Assembly (NCBI GenBank): GCA_015039365.1
Contig: WION01000072.1
Location: 1 to 64,000 of the forward strand
Length of the DNA stretch: 64,000 nucleotides
Origin: Amanita rubescens
Lineage: Eukaryota > Basidiomycota > Agaricomycetes > Agaricales > Amanitaceae
Direction: 5' to 3'
In this document: piece after piece, positions 56,033-64,000 of the stretch
Numbering within the stretch: the first letter of the stretch is position 1
How the letters are laid out: each line of letters starts with the position of its first letter
The notes under the pieces: model-generated
What the model was told of the DNA's origin: nothing
The model's database searches: none
What the model saw: the letters and a program-made list of their open reading frames with translations, nothing else
Program-made: the position numbers and the translations under genes

Positions 56033-56263
56033 TTGCCCCGCTTCCTGCCAATCTTGCAACCGCATGACGAACCCAGGCTTTGGAGCTCGACGCCGGGCCG
56101 TGCACATCACTGGCCTTTTTCTCGCGCTTCACGCCGTCGTGCGTCTTCGGCAAAGCCTCCCGTACCCTCATTTGCCTCACGTCTAAGTTCTTTCAGGCCT
56201 CGTAACGGCATTCACATCCTTGACTTAGTATTCTCACTGGACTGTAGTCACGGTTCGTCTGGC

Positions 56264-57894
56264 ATGGCCTCCAGCATCTGTGATCCAGGCGACATGTGCG
56301 GAGGTGTTCATGAGCTTGAAATAATGGATGATATGGAGGCTGAAGAGGAGGTTCATTTTGGTGATGGGGCCTTACGATCATCAGACATACTGGATGAAGA
56401 TGTCTTGGAGAAGGTTGTAGAGGATAATTCCGTGGAGGTTTCTGATGGTACAGACAAGGAATACAGAAGGTATGTATGACCCGCATCAAATTTCTATCAT
56501 CCCATTCAAGTTCTGAACGACCTTTAGACTCATGAAGGAGTTTGAAACCTGGGTAACAAAACACTTCCCCCAAATCACTCCTGGTATGGTATTTGGCACA
56601 AACATCTCTCCTAAAATGCCTTCCTGGATCTGTTCATGGATTATGGACCAGTATGTCATCATTTTTGGTGGAAAATGATGCCAACAGCCTACTCATTTTC
56701 CAACTTAGGTGTGATACTGTTAGAGTTGATGGCTCTGATAGACCCCCCACTGAACGTCGTCGAAGTTACAGTTGGGCAATGAAGATGCGGTCGTCCATGA
56801 CATATGGGTTTGGAAGACTGTGTAAACGTGGGAAGACTCGTTGGTCTTCACCAGATGAAGTAACATGGACTGGGAATCCTTCTATGTCAACGTTGGTGTC
56901 AAGGTATATGGTTGCACTCAAAAAAAGAAAGGTTTGTTGTTTCCCAGTTCCAAAGCTCATTCGTTAATCGACGTTTCATCACTACTGCTATAGCATAAAA
57001 ATGGCGAGAACATAACAATGAGCTCAAGAGCCCTGACAAGCCAGGACATCAAGACAATATGGGAATTCAACGAAAAGAATTATCATAAGCAAGGTGCAAT
57101 GGTAACCCCTTCATCGGAGAAGCAATGGGGCAGGGAGAGGGCAAGACGTTTGGTGCATGCAATCATAACGCTCAGCTTTGTCTGTCTTTTGCGGATAGAT
57201 GAAGCTCTTAACATCTGCAAGAAGGATATCGAGATCATTGGTCCAGATTGCTTATCAGTCACTCTCCAGAAGAGAAAAACAGATCCATTTGGTGGTAAGA
57301 TACCAAATCTTCAAGCCTAGATATGGCCTTGCTAGTGACCTCAATTATTGATACTTTAATAGGTACCAAACCGTTTGTTTTATGGTTACTCCCTGAAGAA
57401 GAATGTCATATCTGCCCTGTTAGGGCACTTGCTCAGTGGATCCACTGTTCGAAAATTGAAGAGGGCTATATTTTCCGTGGGATCAGAGTAACCAAGGCAG
57501 ACGAAAAAATATTGAATTCTTCAATAGTAAGTTTCTACTGTTAGTAGTAACTTCTCCATCACTCAGAAATTTGCTATGGTTCTATCATCAGTCATCATCA
57601 GTATTCCTGGAGCTATTTCGAAATATGCTCGTTGATATTCGCAAGGACCCTTTTGTATACGGTACACACAGCCTCCGACGTGGAGGGTGTCAATGGCTTG
57701 CTCGCGAAAAGCGTTGGCCCATCCCAAAAATATGTGGCTGGGGGGGTTGGTCATCAGACCTAACAAACCTTACCATCGTCCGATATCTGCTGAGCTGGAA
57801 CGATGATCCGTATGAGGCAAGGGAGGACTTCTTTAACCCCTCCAAGGTTCTGGTTGTCCATTGTCCACACTGTAGGAGGAACTGCGCTTGTTGA
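56264..57894 (+). CDS. Crypton-like tyrosine recombinase
   Basis: Exons: 56264-56469 (the frame is open back to 56033), 56528-56650, 56709-56931, 56994-57294, 57363-57526 and about 57567-57894. Five introns of 40-68 nt; the first four join in phase. The N-terminal SAM-like part reads YGFGRLCKRGKTRWSSPDEV, then GNPSMSTLVSRYMVALKKRK. The catalytic part has LLRIDEALN (first Arg), GTHSLRRGG (His-x-x-Arg), CGWGGW and IVRYLLSW (Tyr nucleophile), giving the R..HxxR..W..Y set of tyrosine recombinases. This matches fungal Crypton-like recombinases that cut and join DNA through a phosphotyrosine. At the last splice the frame is off by one base, so this copy has a frameshift or an unseen splice site. 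No element ends were found. Confidence 0.65.
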
Positions 57895-58100
57895 GGACAT
57901 CAGCAAAATACACACTTGCAGCTCTTTTCAGGTTCAATGCAGTAGCCTCATACGGTACCACTTTTGTTTTGGAACTTTTGATTCCTTTACTAACTTTCAC
58001 TGGGGTGCTTTCACTGCACTGGGTTTTTGGACAATCATGATAATAGCTTTGAGTTCTTTCAGAAAATAGTAGATTACACCGTTTTTTCGGCTATATATCA

Positions 58101-59540
58101 TCAAGAGAAACTTTTAATATGAAACATAATACCTGCCTCCTTTAGCAAATTGAGCCTCGTTCGGTATTCGTTTCCGAGTCTGCTCTTTGAGCTGACACGA
58201 AAGTGAGCCACCACATCCCTCAAAGTGGCGATTTCCTCTCTCCAGTTACAACCATTTTCAATCAACCTATCAGCTATTTTCTTGCGTGCCTCTACCATCT
58301 CGAGCACCTCCCCTATATCACAGACCACGTTAATTTCCAACCTCCTGAGGTACTGTCCAAGAGAGCCATTCGATAGGCCCGTGATGGCGTCATCATCCAA
58401 TATAGCACTCCATAGAATTGAGAGTGAGCATAACATGGGTGCGTTCCGCAAAATGGAGGAGAGTGGCAGTGTGAAACCGTTGATAAAATTGATTTTTTGA
58501 ATTTTTTGCATATTATACCGTTGCTTCAGGATCTCGAACGTTTCACCTGTCCAATAAGTGGGAGAGCAGAGTGTAAAACTGGTGAGGGAAGGGCAAGAAA
58601 AACAACGCAAAACGTTGTCAAGCTCTGCGCAATTGTTGTGTTTCCTCCGGTTGTCAATATTCAAGGTAAAATCCAGTAAGGATGGCATAGTCAGCTCTAT
58701 GGAGGTAACAGCATGCAGCTCGTATAGCGTCAACTGGAGATTTTGAAGCACCTGAGTTTGGCGCAAGATGTCAAGAATGAGGTGAACATTCTCTAGGCCT
58801 GCGCAGCTGGCATCCAGGGATCGTAGTCGTCTCCATGGGAAGCTTCCCGAGAGTTTATCAAGCCAGATGTCTAATTGATGGCCATATAATGTTACGGATC
58901 GAAGTTGATTGATCAAATGCTGTTGACTGCTGAAATTTAAGTCCACTCCATCTTCAGGAAGTATGAAGTCAAGTTCCAATTCCGTTTCCGTATCTGTCAA
59001 TATTGTCTGGGGCAGTTTCGATAATTCCTCGAATTGTTCATAAAATGTCAAGCCAACATGGAGCGTTTTGACCTGAAAGGGCGAAAGAATTTTCTGCAAG
59101 GCTCTTGGAACTTCGTCATCGGCCACTGAATCCCCAAACTCTACTGACAATGTGACTGGAACTTTTCCAGCTCGTAGGAGCCATCGCTGATGAAGTTCAA
59201 CAGCACGATCGTCTATCAAAGCTGTGTAGAGAAGTCGGGTGTTACACCATAGCGCGGATGTGGAAAATGCCACCATCCTCCAGCGTGAACACACATGGGA
59301 TATTGCAAGTTGGGGAGGAAAATTCTTCTTGGAGATAGGGAAATCAACAGGCCCATGAGCTCGCGCAACTAGAGCGAATATTCGACTGAGAACTTCATCC
59401 GGGAGACGGTCGTGATCGTGAGGTACAAGCGCCATGACGATGCCTGGTCGATTAAGCTCTTCCTCTATTCCTTTTTTCTTTTCCAAAAGCCGTTCTACTT
59501 CTCGCTCAATATTTTTCAAAGTCTCTCGTTTCTGCATCAT
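58101..59540 (-). CDS. F-box protein of the mushroom type, 479 residues
   Basis: An intact single-exon frame. It starts with a coiled coil (MMQKRETLKNIEREVERLLE, EKKKGIEEEL), followed by an F-box-like block: PHDHDRLPDEVLSRIFALVA, then the usual AISHVCSRWRMVAFSTSALW. The remaining about 350 residues are leucine-rich-like repeats (for example LRSVTLYGHQLDIWLDKL). Proteins of this layout form one of the largest families in mushroom genomes and are thought to be adaptors bringing targets to SCF ubiquitin ligases through Skp1. Nothing looks broken. The gene lies tail to tail with the recombinase gene, about 200 bp away. Confidence 0.9.
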   Translation of the reverse strand: MMQKRETLKNIEREVERLLEKKKGIEEELNRPGIVMALVPHDHDRLPDEVLSRIFALVARAHGPVDFPISKKNFPPQLAISHVCSRWRMVAFSTSALWCNTRLLYTALIDDRAVELHQRWLLRAGKVPVTLSVEFGDSVADDEVPRALQKILSPFQVKTLHVGLTFYEQFEELSKLPQTILTDTETELELDFILPEDGVDLNFSSQQHLINQLRSVTLYGHQLDIWLDKLSGSFPWRRLRSLDASCAGLENVHLILDILRQTQVLQNLQLTLYELHAVTSIELTMPSLLDFTLNIDNRRKHNNCAELDNVLRCFSCPSLTSFTLCSPTYWTGETFEILKQRYNMQKIQKINFINGFTLPLSSILRNAPMLCSLSILWSAILDDDAITGLSNGSLGQYLRRLEINVVCDIGEVLEMVEARKKIADRLIENGCNWREEIATLRDVVAHFRVSSKSRLGNEYRTRLNLLKEAGIMFHIKSFS

Positions 59541-59893
59541 GGCATCGTAAATGGTGCTCGCCTCTAGATTGCTTTGCGCGTGCCCGCGATTGGTCAGGCC
59601 CGTCTACCACGTATAAGCCGGGCCTTTGTTTCGATCAAAAAAGCCTACCGTTGATTTCAACTTTGCAGCTACCATAGCGGCCGTCCGTTTCCAGGACTGC
59701 CACGCTCCGGACGCGACCATTGGCATGACGCGAATTGTCACACCCAGAGCAACAGAGTTGTAACATCACATTGTCAACTTCTCGAAATGGATAACTCGCT
59801 ACCCCAACGAACCCTTCAGCTCGGCGTTAACGAACCATCTGCCGTGGTGCACAAAACTGTGCCGGTAGTGCCTGGAGAACACAGCAGACAGTA

Positions 59894-60385
59894 CTAACTA
59901 GCAGGATAGGACTGTCTACTGTCTCCCTGTCGAGTCACATCAAGAAAATGCCAAGTTACGAACCAAGTGTAATTAGACATAAGTGCTCTGATAAATAATA
60001 CATCGGTATTCTGGAACTCAGATTCATGTACTGTGTATCCATTTGCAATCAGGTGAAAATATTTGGATTTCACTTTTCGTGATACTTTTGGAAGAGCGCG
60101 AAGGTCTTCGGGAAGGATTCGCAGGCCAAGTTGTTCCAAAATAGTCAAGTTCTTGACCGTAACAGCGCATTGGGTGCGAAAAGTGAAAGATAGCGAATAG
60201 GTAAGTGGTTCTTCTTCATCTTTGACGACCAGGATCAAGGAATAGACCAACAGAAAGGGAACGACGACTGCAACGATCCACACAGTCCAATTCCTCCAGA
60301 AAGTGGTCCAATCAATGCTCGACAGCGTCGCCCAACCACCTAGTCGACGTACCTGATGAAGAACCCTGTCGTTTTGATGACTCAA
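59894..60385 (-). CDS. Hypothetical single-pass membrane protein, 163 codons
   Basis: An open minus-strand frame starting MSHQNDRVLHQVRRLGGWAT. One strong membrane helix, WTVWIVAVVVPFLLVYSLIL, sits at about residues 31-52; the tail holds NLT and NYT sites, suggesting a small cytosolic head and an outward tail. No family is recognised. A CAG acceptor in GTTCATCAGGTACGTCG-like context near the start suggests the true gene may have an upstream exon. Confidence 0.4.
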   Translation of the reverse strand: MSHQNDRVLHQVRRLGGWATLSSIDWTTFWRNWTVWIVAVVVPFLLVYSLILVVKDEEEPLTYSLSFTFRTQCAVTVKNLTILEQLGLRILPEDLRALPKVSRKVKSKYFHLIANGYTVHESEFQNTDVLFIRALMSNYTWFVTWHFLDVTRQGDSRQSYPAS

Positions 60386-60399
60386 GCGCGAGTCATCAA

Positions 60400-61128
60400 T
60401 TGTCAGTTTGTCGCGAGGAAATTGTTGGTATTGATACCGTCGTTGAAGAGTTGTCGAAGCCGTCTGAGGTGGCGAATGCCCTTGATGGCCGGATCAGTTT
60501 GGATGCCGGTCGCTGGGATTCGTTTGATAGCAGTCGGGCTAACGAAACTAGAGCGGGCGGTGATGCAATCCAGGCGCAAATATCGGATTCAGGGGGGGGG
60601 GTATGGTCGGCCGTCTGTGTATTGATGGTCGCGGCTGTCATTGTCAACATGGAGAACTTCCTGGAAGACGAGGTTCTACATATGTTAAACGAAGAAACGA
60701 AAGATCTACAACAACGTACCTCAAATGTTTTGACCACAGAAGGCGCGCAGTCGATTGCGTTCGACGCCGAGGCCTATCCTGATGATGCAAATGAAGACCC
60801 GGGTGGTTTACTTATTGAAGATACTCCGTTCGCATGGATTGAAGACGTTGAATGCAATATCTGTATACGTAAAAGAGACTCCGTTAGCATCGGAGAAAAC
60901 TGTTATTGAAGGAAAAGACTTACCGGTCGGGGATTCGATCGTGGATGAGTCCAAGGGAGTGAGGATAGCAGAGGACTCAACCCCGATGACGATCCTATTG
61001 ATATGTTGAAGCCGGTTAGTATTGATGTTATTGATGATGAAATTGGCGATACCAGTTGCGGTCGTCAAAATGGGTTTGATAGTGAGGCGAAGAGGGTCTT
61101 TCTTCAGTCTCAAGTTCAGCGCGAATAA
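60400..61128 (+). pseudogene. Acidic hypothetical ORFs, frame-shifted
   Basis: The plus frame 60400-60909 (EEIVGIDTVVEELSKPSEVA, ...ENFLEDEVLHMLNEETKDLQ) is followed in other frames by SIVDESKGVRIAEDS and NPDDDPIDMLKPVSIDVIDD, EIGDTSCGRQNGFDSEAKRV. The acidic composition carries across the shifts, suggesting one broken gene or missed introns. A minus ORF over 61155-61403 is equally acidic. No domain is seen. Confidence 0.3.
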
Positions 61129-61846
61129 CGACCATTTCCAAATTAGGCCGTTCTTCAATACGTTCGGCAGCCTCCAAATAGATGGATGGGGTAAAGACGA
61201 ATTTGATGGGAAAAGATGTCACCGGCAATGTCTTCAACGTCGTCCATGTTTGGTATCTCGCCAGGGTCAAGTTCGGTCAAGAAATCGCAGGACTCCATGT
61301 CCTCGACTTCATCCACTCCCTCGTAAGTGTCATCTTCATCAATAGCTATAGCTAGCGCTGACAAGTCCCCGGGGTCTCCAGAATCATCTGAATCTTCATC
61401 CAACAGAGCAGCGCTCCCGTCTGCATCCCTCGATCTCGACCTCGACCTCTCGGAGTTAGTAGAGCCAGAATGGGTGAGAAAGCTTTCCGGGGACTATAGC
61501 ACTACTAGAGGTAAACAAAAATTTAGGGCATGCGTGATATACTCCAAAAATTGTAGTATGGACATCTATAACACTATCCCTTTACAAATTGTGCTATGTT
61601 CAACTAAGTTGATAACCGATAACCACTGGAGTTGAGAGAGTCCCCCATGTAAACTGCCGTGCTCGCACGGGTATCGGCTAGTTACTTTATATATAAATGC
61701 GGTCGGATCTGGTGATGCAAAAGGAAGAGCAGGAGAAGAGCTTTGTCGCAGAGCACGCATTTGTTGACATTGCGTAGAAATTTGAACGTGAGGTATAGGG
61801 ATTAGTGTACTAACATATAGGTTTTCATATAACAACTTTCAAAGCC

Positions 61847-62068
61847 CTACTTCCTTAGGTATTCATTGCTCGATCTACAGACAGAGAAGGGCAGCGGATA
61901 AAGGGAAGAAGCGACGTGAATGTTGGGATTCTCATTCAAGTTGTCGGCGGGGAACATGGGTGCTACGTTGAATTCAGTGGACGAGTTACTTTGATTCTCA
62001 TTCAAGTTGTCGGTGGGGAACATGGGTGCTAAGTTGAATTCAGTCGACCAGTTAGAACTTTGCGTCAC
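61847..62068 (-). CDS. Short ORF with a 22-residue tandem repeat
   Basis: The minus frame holds two copies of a 66-bp unit (61990-62055 and 61924-61989) encoding STEFNLAPMFPTDNLNEN and STEFNVAPMFPADNLNEN. The repeat length keeps the frame. It may be an exon of a larger gene or simply an internal duplication. No domain is recognised. Confidence 0.35.
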   Translation of the reverse strand: MTQSSNWSTEFNLAPMFPTDNLNENQSNSSTEFNVAPMFPADNLNENPNIHVASSLYPLPFSVCRSSNEYLRK

Positions 62069-62069
62069 A

Positions 62070-63073
62070 AAAAAAGGTTGTACTCACGCAAAGCTCTCCC
62101 AACAATGCCCCACAAATATGAATCATCTTGCAAGATGCCCATTAAATTCTCGTTCTGTGACTGCGAGGTGTATCTCAAATATGTAAAAAGATTTCAGATA
62201 CATACAGCACGTTTCAGCTCGACCAACTTCTGCTTTGAGGCCGTCGCTTTATGGTGTAATGTGGCAGCTACGCCCTTCTTTTTTTAGCTTCTTTCGCACA
62301 ACCATCGGGAATCAATCACCTTGGCAATCTGAGCATTCACCCACTTGTACTCCAAATCATCGAATCCACCTGGCCAGAATCCAGTCCTTCTAAAGCGTTA
62401 GAAACATTTTTACCAGACAAGAAAGTATTCGAACCCCAGCAGTTGAGCAATTAAGCGGTCAATGTGTGCTTCCAAGCTTGAGATGTATATGCTGCGCCTT
62501 TGTGGCTTGCTCAAGGTTAAGCTACACACTACTCAACACCAACTACAGGGACTTGGAACAGCCGACCTACAGTTCGGAGGGGGTGAAGATATAATCCTCC
62601 AGGATATGGTTCCAGCTTTTTCTTCTCTTTATTCCGTTTTTGTAAGCGCAGAAGTCAGTTGGGCTTGATTGGAGTTGGTCAGACATGATGAAGCGGGACA
62701 GGAGAAGAAACGGTCAATATCGCGCTGTTTGTATTCTAGCTGACTGCGCCTCTTTGGCAGTCGGATTTGGTTTTCGTTTCGCCGCTTCTGAGCCAAACCT
62801 TGAGGCAATTTCGATCATAGACTCAGTAAACTTCGACTGAAGCTTGTCTCAGTGACTCCCGGATTGCCTGCCAGTGGGATCGGCGCTTCGGTTAGATCGT
62901 TTCATTTCCAAGATTGCTTCCGGCTTCTGAGCCTTGAGCCTAATCAGCCTGCCCAGGAAAGGCATTAGCGGAGGATGTGATAAGCGTTATCTTCAACTGC
63001 CTGCCGCCTGCATTTGACGCTCGGCTGGTTAGCCCATCGGAATCATCTAGGAATGCAATGCCATTAGTTAAGA
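62070..63073. other. No supportable gene
   Basis: Short ORFs only. GGGGTTCGAATAC on the minus strand near 62425 looks like a tRNA T-loop, but no cloverleaf forms around it. Confidence 0.4.
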
Positions 63074-63526
63074 CTAGTCTACTTCCTGGCAGAGCGCGGC
63101 GTACTGGTCTTCATACTTGCGCCTTGATAAATCCGCGTATGGAGTGACGCTGCCTTCGTCTGAAACCAATTGAGAGCCTAGCTCGTCGTGTCGCTCGGAG
63201 TGAAGAGCGTAGTGATCTCCGAGTTCATGAAAATAGTTCATGATGATGTCGCCGGGATTGGACCGGAAGGTAAAATACAAGGAGTCCAAAGAGGATGAGG
63301 GTCCGGCAGAAAAGGAGGAATGAGGCTGGAAATCGCACAGTTGCGAAGCGGAGTGACCGGTGTGGCCCATGTAGATCGAGATTGGATGTTCACAACGGAA
63401 TACGCGGATAGAGCCAGAAGCCAGTTCGCTTTGTAAATCACCTAGAAATTGGTTTGACAGAGTCCAGACTCCCGAATAGGCAATTCCTCGACCAGCCGGA
63501 GAGCTAGCACGGAATACCCATAACAC
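63074..63526 (-). CDS. Hypothetical protein, 150 codons
   Basis: An open minus-strand frame. The C-terminal third is protein-like and acidic (GDIIMNYFHELGDHYALHSE, then DLSRRKYEDQYAALCQEVD). The N-terminal part is less convincing and may be intron or leader sequence. No family is recognised. From 63527 to 64000 nothing else is supportable. Confidence 0.3.
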   Translation of the reverse strand: MLWVFRASSPAGRGIAYSGVWTLSNQFLGDLQSELASGSIRVFRCEHPISIYMGHTGHSASQLCDFQPHSSFSAGPSSSLDSLYFTFRSNPGDIIMNYFHELGDHYALHSERHDELGSQLVSDEGSVTPYADLSRRKYEDQYAALCQEVD

Positions 63527-64000
63527 CGCTGACGGTCAACCCCAGCGCTCACACCATGTCGCCGACAATCGACTTCGCACCTTGCCATTTCTGAAGATCT
63601 GAACACTCCCAAGAGCTTGTAAGATTTGTAAGCCTGCTAACTTGGGAAGAAAATGCAACCCGTCATTGCCTCCCCCAAGTGCGCGGCGTTTAATTGCACG
63701 CAAAAGGTAAACATCCTCCCCAAAAGTCCTTCTCAGACCCTGAAACTAGCGTTTCGGAAGCACAACAACAAAGAGCTTAACTGCGCACGGCGGTTCGGAT
63801 GGAGTGCGCAAAAAAGTAACAGGGATCCCAAAGTAGCATGCACTAGGATCAGGACGATGTGTTAGAAGTACGCCGCGTGGCGATCTTCCGTAGGTCAAAG
63901 GTAATTTGGCACCATTAATACCCGATATAGCCCATTGGTTAGTGGAATGCGCCCGATAGTGCGACGCTCGGGTTTTGGTGTGCAGATGGAGATCGTACGG

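Noticed and set aside
62410..62470. A minus-strand tRNA suggested by GGGGTTCGAATAC
   Set aside because: The D-arm and anticodon arm cannot be formed at the expected distances.
63925..63995. A tRNA gene near the window end (ATTGGTTAGTGG resembles an A box)
   Set aside because: No acceptable T-loop (GGTTCGA) follows and no acceptor stem can be paired.

Overview
The window reads as nuclear DNA of a filamentous basidiomycete, most likely an agaricomycete mushroom. The supportable genes are split by introns of about 48-96 nt with GTRNGT-type donors and CTGAC/TTGAC-like branch sites. The gene content also fits: an F-box protein of the mushroom type, NACHT (STAND) remnants, an alpha-kinase domain, a Crypton-like tyrosine recombinase, Ty1/copia elements and a BiP-type HSP70 fragment. 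There are no operons, ribosome sites or CRISPR arrays. Gene density is low; most of the window is repeats and broken genes.

Layout. 1-700 is the edge of a peculiar hairpin-rich repeat. 700-2000 holds a duplicated noncoding block and an LTR. 2015-6612 is a decayed minus-strand copia element. 6672-17827 is one giant inverted repeat of about 11.2 kb: two outer arms of about 0.6 kb, two arrays of a 52-bp unit (67 copies in one orientation, 107 in the other) and a 0.9-kb spacer. 17850-22930 is the longest copy of the hairpin-rich repeat, and 35290-37190 is a third copy. 23-35 kb is a graveyard: a MITE-like hairpin, an RRM gene that has lost its end, two opposed pieces of a NACHT gene and opposed copia pieces. 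37.6-40.1 kb is a gene remnant between two TGATCA-rich clusters. 41-64 kb carries the better genes: a 672-residue hypothetical gene with four introns, an intact 87-residue gene with a 24-nt microexon, a broken and partly duplicated BiP gene, a 396-residue hypothetical gene, an alpha-kinase fragment, a Crypton-like recombinase and an intact F-box gene.

The most unusual signal is the hairpin-rich repeat family. On the plus strand it carries many short spliceosomal-type introns. In these introns the donor GTGAG sits in one stem-loop, and the branch-site-like TTATTGAC/TTACTGAC leads into a second stem-loop that closes just before, or spans, the acceptor. The arms change together between copies. 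In two copies, removing the intron to the TAG after the second stem joins the same Ser/Glu/Gly-rich reading frame. I know of no named family matching this. The second main observation is the foldback element with satellite-filled arms.

Limits: all splice sites, domain names and alignments were read by eye. Where lengths of joined exons divide by three (41095-43326, 45457-45884, 50882-52253) the models are firm. Elsewhere they are provisional.
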